The notes under the pieces: generated by a model
Seen by the model: only the letters and a program-made list of their open reading frames with translations
What the model was told of the DNA's origin: nothing
Databases searched by the model: none
Made by a program: the position numbers and the translations under genes
Assembly: GCA_019649035.1 (NCBI GenBank)
Contig: BMAT01007176.1
Location: 81,970-111,244 of the forward strand
DNA length: 29,275 bases
Origin: Elysia marginata
Lineage: Eukaryota > Mollusca > Gastropoda > Plakobranchidae
Direction: 5' to 3'
Shown here: positions 10,336-19,399 of the stretch, one piece after another
Numbering within the stretch: the stretch's first letter is position 1
Layout of the letters: each line of letters begins with the position of its first letter

Positions 10336-11418
10336 GTACAAATCACATGTGGCTCCGTGGCTGGGTATAATGCTCAGTCCAAGGTTGTCTCCCTCACCCC
10401 GAAACACAGTTACGTCCAGTTTCACGAAGCCTCGCGGAGTTCGCATAAACCCCTCATCGCCTTCTTGTCTGGGTGTGGAACTCACCGAGCTGATAACAGT
10501 TTCTTCGGTGTCTGAAGCTTTGCGAGAAGAGACGCTCCCACGAGGTCTGGGCACAGGGACTGGCGCTTCTGTAGACAGAGCGTTATGGTTTGAGACGCTT
10601 TGTAGATCTCCATCAAGATCAAATTGATCCCGCGGAACCGCACGGTGGAGAGTCAACATCACGTGGTCTGGCATGTTTTGGAAGAACTCGATGCACTGGT
10701 CATGGGTGAGCTCGGTGAGCAGACAACCATCCACCTCCCGCACCTCGTCACCAACATGGATGCCACAGCGGCCGTCCTGCCCGGCCCTGGCTGCAGCACC
10801 TCCCGGCGTGATGGACCTGACAAGGACAGCTTCAACAGGCCGGAGGTTGTCCTGGTCGCCCTCGATGGCGAGTACCATGCCCAAGTTCTCACCAGGTAGT
10901 CTCCTGAGCGCAACATACTGCTGAACATACCCGGCTCTTCCCGGAGCTGGCAAAGGGCTGCTGAATTCTGCACTGGCTTCGACATCTGAGCTAGCTACAT
11001 TGTCGTGCATATCAACATCGATGCCAAAAGTTTGGTCAAAATTATTTTGAAGTTCAGCCGAGAAGAATGGATTGTTCGAAGGAAGCGTAATGTCAGAATA
11101 GGAATTATTTTTATCACCCGAGGATTCACTATCAACGAGTTCAGTGTGCGACAAGAACGGGTTTGTTCCGCTTCCATGTTTGCTGGCGTCATTGATCCTC
11201 ATTTCTAGACTACCTGACACCTCCTCGTGAGATTGTAACATATCCGAACTAGCCCGAGAGTCCATGCTATCACCCAGGGAGTCTCCTTCTGTTTCTGTTG
11301 AGCGACCTTCATACCACTCAGTGTCTTTCGGTACAACGTTTAAATCTCTGTCGGCGGTGGCGAATGTGGCCAAATCTATGTCGGCCAAGTCATCAATTTC
11401 CGAACCTTCAGAATCCAT
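10333..11418 (-). CDS. First coding exon of a multi-PDZ scaffold protein (partial, 362 residues)
   Basis: Seen: an open frame of 362 codons from ATG at 11418 to a splice donor (CAG|GTGGGT) after base 10333; read-through adds 13 residues before a stop, so the exon ends at the donor in phase 0. The start context is ACCATGG, with an in-frame TAA just upstream. Domains: residues 1-160 are acidic and Ser/Thr-rich, with NPF motifs at 86-88 and 116-118 (known EH-domain ligands). About 168-260 is a complete PDZ domain, with binding loop ENLGM (177-181) and helix B beginning T-H-D-Q, where His239 predicts class I ligands (S/T-X-hydrophobic at the C-terminus). Residues 286-294 are Pro/Arg-rich and RKAS (299-302) fits a basophilic kinase site. 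A second PDZ begins near 332 (loop NLGLSI, 345-350) and is cut by the intron. Inferred role: a cytoplasmic or cortical adaptor linking membrane-protein tails to other partners, possibly the endocytic machinery. The family was not identified. Confidence 0.9.
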
Positions 11419-11480
11419 GGTAGTGTATTTTTTTTAAGCTCCCTCGATCTATGGTCTGCAGATTTTAAATTTCATAGCGA
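11419..11480 (-). other. Probable 5' UTR part of the PDZ exon, with a short upstream ORF
   Basis: Reading the minus strand, the acceptor-like sequence TTTCATTCTTTGCAG ends at base 11481, so the exon would start at 11480 and carry 62 nt of leader. Within it, an ATG at 11475 opens a nine-codon frame (eight residues plus TAG) ending at 11449. An in-frame TAA also lies between that point and the main ATG. Together these support translation starting at 11418 and suggest a non-coding exon further upstream. A weaker alternative acceptor (ATCTGCAG) would start the exon at 11455 and remove the upstream ORF. Confidence 0.5.
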
Positions 11481-11495
11481 CTGCAAAGAATGAAA
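11481..11495 (-). promoter_or_regulatory. Candidate 3' splice site before the PDZ exon
   Basis: Minus-strand TTTCATTCTTTGCAG has a short pyrimidine run and a CAG end, a good match to the animal acceptor consensus. It implies that the transcript begins upstream, at coordinates above 11.5 kb, and that the 5' UTR is spliced. It is a sequence match only. A transcription start just upstream of 11480 remains possible, although I see no TATA or initiator element I would trust there. Confidence 0.45.
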
Positions 11496-13050
11496 CGTGG
11501 AAATAATGGTGTCTCGTATCTTTTACAAAAACAATAGTAAAAAAAATATAAAACAGTTTATGAAATGTTCTACTTAGTCTTCAGAATAGAAAACGAGAAA
11601 ACACTTCACTGTGCGAACTTTCGGCTAAGCCTATCAGTCTACTTCAACACAGAGTCTGACACAGGGAATCTGCCTACATTTTTTTGCCAATACCACTTGT
11701 CATTGCTGATACCGGAAAGAATTCGAAGATGCCAAACAGCTGATCGCCTTATTGGCCAAAGCGGCTTTTGTCTTTTACGTGCTTGAGGCGACTTGGGAGT
11801 TTAGCCTGCGAAAAGAGGAAATACACTTTTGGTGGGGTGTTTTCATCAACATAAGTCTATTATAAACGGTTGTGTAATGGGTTTACCTAAAAAAGTAATA
11901 CCTGAGGCAGGAAGCAAAGAAATTTGTGGGGTAAAATTCATCGGACTTCCAATGTACCAAGCGCATTGCAAAAGGTCTTTGTAAAAAAAAAACAACTAAG
12001 AGAAGGGCATTACCTATCGCAAAGAAAAAAGATTGATGTAACTGTAGGCAATGTCTCGAGTTATTGCCTTTTTGTGTTACAATACTTCATTGACCTTAAA
12101 CAAAATCGAGTTATGAAATGCAACGTGTATAGTGTATTAAAAAAATGAAAAAAAAAAACCCAACAAAACAAGAATATACTTGTGCGCGCTTATTAAAGTC
12201 ACTGCGTGGTTTCTTATAGAGAAAATTAACGAGGCGGAGCATATTTATAACCAGTAAGCATTAAAATTAAACATGCTATCCACACACTCATATTTATATA
12301 CGAGTCTTCCATTTCCAGCTCATTATCAGGTTCAACAACGGCGTTGCGTTAATTTTGGATTTTTGGAGACCAGGTGGGTAAATAAAGCCCCCCCCCTCCC
12401 ACACACACACGCCTTCAACCCTAGCAATGAATAAAACAAGCTTTCATGCGATTTCAATAGACCAAAGCAGTGTTATATAGAATACATGAGAATATAAAAG
12501 GCAACCCGCTGGTTCTCTGCATTATACGGCTTCTAAAACAATAAATTTTATTAACCTTTGCAGAGCTACTTGATAGTTCTGCTTGAGTGTATACACGTTC
12601 AGCCTAAATATCCTAGAAGAATTGTAGTCAGAAATGTATTGTGCAACAAAAGCTAACCCTTTTTACGTTTTAACCCTCATGTACGCACACACACAAGTGG
12701 TATACGAAGAAGAACATTGTGTTAATGCCCTTGTGATGCATCAGCACATATTGCAATAGAATAACACTGTAAAACTTAATAAAAGTATTTGACTGTCCTA
12801 GAGCTTAACCATTTATAGTTTGCAGTGTTGGAGATCTTAATAAAAATATTGTTAAACTTGAATCATTCCTGCCGGGTTCTTTCCTAAATACTCGACATTA
12901 GAATTTTTGAAGAATTTAACACGCCCTACAAAAACATGTAATTGAAATAGCAAGCTAAAATTTGCTTATCTCAAGTTATAAACAACAATTTGCAACAAGA
13001 ATGAATCCAAAACCACAATATTTGTATTCAATTAAACCTGGACAACTCAG
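11496..13050. other. AT-rich stretch upstream of the PDZ exon
   Basis: Possible 5'-UTR intron or promoter-proximal DNA. It includes a short poly(C)/CA patch at about 12388-12412. Small open frames at 11565-11786 and 11924-12148 have no recognisable features. Confidence 0.45.
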
Positions 13051-13058
13051 GAGTCTCC

Positions 13059-13074
13059 AGAATGCATGCATTCT
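13059..13074. repeat. Perfect 16-bp palindrome
   Basis: AGAATGCATGCATTCT equals its own reverse complement; the flanking bases do not extend it. Its core is an alternating purine-pyrimidine TGCATGCA. It could be a homodimer binding site or simply chance. Confidence 0.9.
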
Positions 13075-15383
13075 AGTAATCTGTATCTAAAAGCATTGCC
13101 GTGTTTCTTTTACTTTCCAGAAAAAGTGATATGGAACTGTGAAATGAAAAAGTAAACACCAGAATTTCGAACGCCACTTAGGGTCTGCCCTGTTCAGAAA
13201 GTAACAGATCAAGATCCAACGTTTTAAAGTCCTTATATCTCTCTCAGTCCTTAGCCGAAGACTACATTGGCAAACTCAAGGGCAGAAGTGGTTGTCAACT
13301 GCCGTTCCCCATTTGAAGCGCCCTGGTTTACACCAACGACCTTGGACTGCATTTAGCATTTTACCTGGTTTAAACACTGAAAATAAAAAGTTCTTTAACT
13401 GAGTGTACATTTCGCCGCATTGCACATACAATTTCAAGCGCAATTTTGTATAATTCTTACCGTATTTATGAATAACTTTTACAGAATAAACAAATACGAA
13501 ATTTGAACAAACTGTACAAAATTCATCGCATACCTCATCGCAGAACAAATTGAAAAGCCTGGATATCGAAGTGTTAACAATGAGGTTTGCTATGCTCTAT
13601 AAATTAACAGTTTTCTTCACAGAGGGACACAAAATGAGCGCGGACACTTGCGTTATCTGGTTTTATTTGAATGTTGCCGTTGCCTTACAAAAACAGACTT
13701 GTAACCTTGCAGAGAATCCAGGGAGTAACAGAAAACGCTCGCCTAAGTGCCTTTACCAATATTGGCCTATACACGATCCGAAATACTGAAACTCGTCCCG
13801 CATACCCCTGTTCCCCCCACGTTTTCCGTACATTGAAGATACAATAAAATCCTCTACTTAGTGTAAGTCTATTATCCAGGCACCTCTTTTCTTTACCTCC
13901 CTAAAAACATTCCGGTGGACGTACAAACAAGGCAGGAGGGGTAGCTTGTGCAGCCTTCAGGGCTTAATACCTCCTTGCTCGGGATTAGTTGAGACTCGTA
14001 CTCGTATTCACTATCATATATAGCTGGAGGGCTAATGGGGAACATGAAGAAACAAAACACTGCGTCCGTTGCATGCACAGCGGGTCCAACAAATATAATG
14101 ATTTCAAGAGCACGCTGTGTGCTTGAAGGAAAATCGCTAAAAGCATTCGAGAAACAAAATTAAGAATGTTTATTGCAGGCTACAAGTTGAAACTCTATTA
14201 CTTTAACTATGGTAGCTGTGACTTTAATGTCACATATTTATATCGAGGAATTCATCGATATTAATTTGATGATGAACCGGTAAAAAATGAAGCGTGTGTT
14301 TTTGTTATTGCACCCATGCTACAGCCATGAAGCACAAAGCACAGGCCTTTGTTGTATTTCGAGTATAAAATATGAAATTATGACTTTACCATTTTCCATG
14401 AATAATTTTAACTTGGAGATATGCTTTACATACAACCAAGCAGTCGTTTAGATTATTTGATTCATTGCTCCACACACACACACACACCGTGAAATACAAT
14501 AAACTTAAACTTTGCTGGAGCAAAAAGTGTTATATATCGAGAGGGTCTCTTGTTTCACCTCAACTTTGGTCTTTTTAGTTTGCACATTGCCCTTAACGTA
14601 TAACGACGGCGTTAAACCCTTTGGTTATGGAATGTTGACAAGATTGGAACTACAGTTTCTATTATAGCGTTTGCCGCTTGGCACGTTAAATTGTCTATTG
14701 AAACAATGGCAGGGAAGTATCGATCGAGATAATTGCTTGAGGGAAAAAAACTAACAACGAGCTGTCTTTCGAGACGGCGAGAAAACCCGCTAATCAAGGA
14801 ATCAATGCAATCCGTCTCGAGTACGATCAAATAAAAAGACATTTCACATTATTTTGTCTTGTTTCATTCTACCTGAAAAATGATATTTATACATTTTAAT
14901 TTATTAAAAAGACCTAGATTTAGTGCGGTGGATATTGCGCAATATGAAGGCCATGGTTCAATCAATTTTTCCACCACATCAATATTTTTGTGTCTTCAAA
15001 TAAGGCTATCAAACGTTGGCGCCTGAGTGTAAATAAAAACAAATTTGGAACAGGGGATAAGACGAATAAATGCCTAGATAGAAGGCACGATATGCATGAT
15101 AATCTCACACACTTACCATTTTTAATCATTTTGAATCGTAAGAACGTTGTGATGAAAGGCAAATACAACCATTAACAAACTAACTAAACATATCACAACA
15201 AAGTAGTCGTTTCCTTTGATACTGAAGATGAAGTGCCTTAGCCCAAAGCTTCAACATTCCTTAGAATTAAAAAAAAATTCAAAACGTTCCTATATATGAT
15301 GAAGGATACTAGTTATAATAAAGACGAACGGGTTCGAACAGTTCAAACCAATCAACAGCAGTTCAAACGCCCTTGGGTTTTCC
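13075..15383. other. AT-rich non-coding stretch with weak exon candidates
   Basis: Two adjacent, oppositely directed open frames (13276-13548 minus, 13550-13789 plus) have no domain. On the minus strand, 13897-14023 is framed by CCCTCCAG and GAG|GTAAAG and is open in one frame. A (CA)n run of eight units lies at about 14471-14487. None of these is strong enough to be called a gene. Confidence 0.35.
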
Positions 15384-15398
15384 TCTGTCTGTCTGTCC

Positions 15399-15461
<63 letters not shown>

Positions 15462-15462
15462 C
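15384..15462 (-). repeat. (TCTG)n then (TC)n microsatellite
   Basis: About 14 TCTG units (one TCCG variant) followed by about 11 TC units on the plus strand. It mirrors the GACA/GA arrays of the first 9 kb in the opposite orientation. Confidence 0.95.
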
Positions 15463-15464
15463 TC

Positions 15465-16798
15465 TCACTTTTTCTTCTAACTTGCTTTCAAACAAAATCT
15501 CAAACAACCAGACTCTACTCTGACTGCTAGCACTGATTGATGACTGACAAAATGGGTTACCGCAATAAACAAATTTTACTTGATATCAGATCCATTTTTT
15601 TACCTCACACACTTCCTACATCTCTCGAGCCCTATTACTTCAGTGGAGAAAAACTCAGTACGTCCGTTATATTAGGTAAACGCCACTGGGAAAGGTTAAC
15701 TGATTGGCCAATAGGATTGTAACTCTATACTCGGTTAGCAACTAAGGATAGCTTAGAAAAGTAGTTTGTTGGCTATCCTTTCTTTGGAAATAGTTTTCTC
15801 TACTAGAGAATGAATGAGATCTTCTAAGTATAAAATTGGACATTGGCCCAGGTGCCACTTCATAAGTTCATTTCTTGATGACGTAGAGCTGTTGGCAATT
15901 ATTTTCATCGTAGCAGTTTTCATGACTGCTAATGCAAATATGAAGTATAAAAAGATGTTCCTTTTTTTCTTTTCTGAAATTTTGAAACAAAATGACTGAG
16001 CTCTTATTCTTTTGAAGCGGGTGGTGAATTGGTCGATACTGTTTTTTTTTATTTCAGGGTTTTTTTTAAGTTTAAAAATTACCCCCTCCCCTTTTTGTAA
16101 CCAATGCATAAAACTAACAATAATTTATTGTGGCGGGCAGAACTATTTAACTTAAAAGAAGCTGTTTACATCACACCACTAAAAACACGTAGTACAAAAT
16201 GATGACACTTGATCTTAGCCAGAACCTGATCGTAAAGCTGTTACTTCTGTCACTTCCTATACAGCATCGCATTTATTTTAACACGCACTAAACGAACCTG
16301 TTGAGATTTGTTTTCTGAGCGTCTATCAAACCAAATAGTCTCGTTTTTCTCTGCACCTAAAAAAATTATGACATTTGATGTAAAGCAACTTTAAACCGTT
16401 TCTTTCGGTACGTTAATAAATGAAATGTGACAATCCGTTTTCGTATACCATGGCAGTTAAGTGTAAAATATAAAAAAAACAACATAGTGTCAATAATAAG
16501 ATAAAAGTTAGCCTCCTAGAGCTTGGTCATTGTTTATGCAAATGTTTCCTTTAGGCCTAAGTGAGCTTAAAATTGATGTTAAAAGAAGTTTACCAGTTCC
16601 CCCACTAAAAATATCTTTTGAATGAATCAACTGATCTTTAATTTTGTGCTGATCATTTTAAAAAGAAAAAACTACGAAGAGAAAAAAATAAAGCGAAATT
16701 AAATTTATGTGTGGCTTTTAGTACACGACGTCGGGATTGATTTACGAGCCTCGGAACTCACTGCACATTATGTGGATACTTCATAAATCTATGGAAAG
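15465..16798. other. AT-rich non-coding stretch
   Basis: A 9-bp inverted repeat, AAGGATAGC/GCTATCCTT, spans 15744-15780. The longest non-repeat frame of this part (15753-16109, minus, 118 codons) is lysine-rich with a hydrophobic middle and no known domain. At this base composition one or two such frames are expected by chance. Confidence 0.45.
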
Positions 16799-16855
16799 GT
16801 GTGTGTGTGTGTGTGTGTGATGGTATGCGTGTATGTGTGTTGGGGGTTGGGGGTA
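16799..16855 (+). repeat. (GT)n with adjacent G5 runs
   Basis: Ten GT units, degenerate GT, then TTGGGGGTTGGGGGT. Long GT runs can adopt Z-DNA. Two G5 runs alone are too few for a unimolecular G-quadruplex. Confidence 0.9.
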
Positions 16856-16859
16856 CTTA

Positions 16860-18900
16860 AGTCGACTAGAAAAACTCACCTATGCTGGCAATTACAAACA
16901 GTTCACGATTCTGACCGCTTTTTTTTTATTCAAGTATGCACTGTCATCAATACCCGATAAAACATAAAGAAATACAACAATTGAGTATCATCACGAATTA
17001 ATTTTCTACAACAAATCTAGGGAATATGACATATGTCAACACTACACTAAAGTCGAGTTAAACTTGCAATGAAATTGTAAACGAAGAGTGAGATTTAAAA
17101 AAAATTATAATTTGTCCTTTGTTTTAGATGACTTTCCTTCTAATGATGCAGCTGTTTTTGTCGATATTTATCAATAAAAATTGAAGGCGGTTATATTCTT
17201 TTTTCATATTATGATACTGTAAGTATTTTCTCAATGGAAATATCTGCTGTTCCTTGATCATTATGAGAGTGAAGGTTCTTTCCTCACATATCATTTGTTA
17301 TGAAAAACAACGAACCAAATTCAGCTGTTATTTTAGCGCATCGAATTCCTTCTTGTTTTAAGTGATAAGACAATCGTATTTTCAGCTCTATTAGCACTTA
17401 GAAATAATACATTTACCCAGTTACCTAAGATATAGAGACATAGGCACAGTAACTATTCTTTTGATGATCCGCATCTTTATCGAAAACATCAGCAGCCCCT
17501 ATCGACCTAGAGGCAAAGGTAACCGTGAGGGACCTGGAAGGAGGACACACGCCCAAACCTAGCCACTCAGCCAGGTACTGCTGGGGTAGACAAGATCGAT
17601 ATACCACAGTACAAGATTACAGACCCGGTGAGTGGAGAAGACTGATCGACTGAGCCAGATAGCGACAAGACCTCAAGCAGGGAGAGATAATAAAAACCTA
17701 TTGTGTTTGGTTTATGGACTAAAAACATCCATTTTTTGTCACATTCAGTCAGATCTGTGGTTTGCAAACAAAACTTCCCGAACCCCTATTGCCAAGTTTG
17801 ACTTGTCATGTATTTGTCTCGCGGACAAAGCCACGCATTAATTTTGTCGTTGGTTTTGTTCCGATTTTCGTTCTCTTCTTTTCAGCTTGCAATGTAGAAC
17901 GTATAAGGCCTACTTACAACCAGCCACCTGCCAAGCATGTACGACTCTCAAACTTTGTTTATTTCGATCCTCCCCCTTTTTTTCTATAAATTCCAAATCA
18001 CAGTCATTCCCTGTGCTAAACTGAGCTGTCTATGTTAGTTTGTCCTTGACAATTGATAACACTTCGCTAAAATACTTTACATAGATATACAATGCCATGA
18101 AGTTTGCCAAAACAGCTATACCTATTAATTCCGACACTAAAGTTTTAGCTGGTAAAGTTTACAATTTTTTCGCTATTCCGTTTTATCTTAGATTAGTGAA
18201 CTTTGCAAACGTAAAAAGACATGTTTAGTCATTAATAATTATTTACAAAGGCAAGGGCATCTGAGCCTTTTATCCTCAGCAATGTATTTAACTTTATCTG
18301 TATTTTTTTTGCTCCAGGTTTTTTATTCCACTTGTCACAACTTAGTTTTATAAAATACGCTAACGAATGATCCACATACAGATTAAGTTAATTAAGAAAA
18401 TTTAAGGCAAAAATTTGAATATAACGTAAAATAAGTATCTTCTCAAATAATCATTAGCGCTAAACAAACATTGAAAGTGTCCGTTCTGCGTAGACTTTTT
18501 TGAGATAGGTAAAATGTAATGGCGATAAGCAAGGGAAATATACAATCATGGATGAGAACAGCATCATATAACAATATAACGTACTTAAACATAGATAGAG
18601 ACATAGAGAGCGTGAAAGAATGCAACCGAAATATATGCTGTTAAAATTTGTTCCAAAACCTACCTTACAGGAAAAAATATCCGCGAAATGAAGCTTATAT
18701 GCGTAACTTAAGAGATTAATTGTGAGGTAAACTTTTAAAAGTTGTTACTGACTTTGACAACAAAATGCATATTTTAAAGCCGCGAATAAAGCAAACAAAA
18801 AAAAAACAAAAAAAAATGCATGCAAAAAAAAGTTGAAGCAAAAAGTTAAGACTACGTTAAAGCTGACCATAGAACAAAGTGAACCGGGAATTCTTCGTGC
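16860..18900. other. AT-rich non-coding stretch
   Basis: A GC-richer patch lies at about 17460-17660. It has a donor-like CCG|GTGAGT on the plus strand (near 17628) and a 60-codon minus-strand frame (17425-17607). No consistent exon with both splice sites and a recognisable product emerges. The rest is AT-rich with nothing I can name. Confidence 0.4.
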
Positions 18901-18965
18901 ATAGGGTGTATTACCTTATGTCCTGCAGTGGTATGTATGAAGGGGTCAAACTACGGCCCCTTTAC

Positions 18966-19208
18966 CACACACACACTCCACACGTCGGGTCTAACAAGAC
19001 AGAGATTGTCCAGTCGGGAGATGGCCCATAGCCTGTTGATGATGGACATAAGGTCAGAGATGTCACAGGGCAGGTGATCCTCGTCCAAAATCACCCCAGG
19101 CATGCATTTAGAACTACATGTACAGGGCAGGCTGAGCTGCTGTGCCCTAAGTTCAGACTGCCTCCCTTCAGCTTCCGTGCTGTAGAGTGCATTATTGCCT
19201 TTTACTGG
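18966..19208 (-). CDS. Candidate exon, unknown product (81 open codons to a splice donor)
   Basis: Seen: on the minus strand the frame is open from just after a TGA at 19211-19209 to a donor-like G|GTAAAG after base 18966; read-through meets TAG four codons later. The local base composition is clearly GC-richer than its surroundings. The reading is mixed and coding-like, with a cysteine cluster (PCTCSSKC) followed by an acidic-to-amphipathic stretch, DEDHLPCDISDLMSIINRLW. I do not recognise a family. There is no ideal acceptor; TTCTTTCTAG about 15 bases upstream of the TGA is the best, and would leave that TGA in frame. It may therefore be a terminal or first exon, an untranslated exon, or a decayed one. 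Spliced directly to 11480 it would hit a stop at once, so it would be 5' UTR for the PDZ gene. Confidence 0.3.
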
Positions 19209-19368
19209 TCAACTTGGGACTATAGCGTAAAGCTAGAAAGAATCGGATAACCTCGGCGGCTTCAAATGCGCCGTCTAGAGCTGGGGTTACCCCAGGATAG
19301 AAGGCAACATATTGATTGAGTTCGATCTCCGAGATGGTTGTCAATACCACTGACACAGTCCATTACGG

Positions 19369-19390
19369 CACGTGAGTCAACATGGCGGTC
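19369..19390 (-). promoter_or_regulatory. Possible promoter elements: E-box and YY1-like site
   Basis: CACGTG (19369-19374) lies four bases from a sequence that reads GACCGCCATGTTG on the minus strand (19378-19390). This is close to the YY1 consensus CCGCCATNTT, which in known animal promoters sits at or just downstream of transcription starts. It lies about 170 bases upstream, in minus-strand sense, of the candidate exon at 18966-19208. A promoter is an inference from motifs only. Confidence 0.25.
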
Positions 19391-19399
19391 AATGTGTAT

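Noticed and set aside
10349-10985. Several open frames of 83-108 codons on both strands inside the PDZ exon
   Set aside because: They are shadows of the real minus-strand frame: a GC-richer coding exon lacks stops in other frames. The PDZ fold is visible only in the called frame.
15753-16109. 118-codon minus-strand frame, the longest non-repeat frame apart from the PDZ exon
   Set aside because: At about 36% GC one or two frames of this length are expected by chance in this window. The product is lysine- and phenylalanine-rich from base composition and has no recognisable motif.
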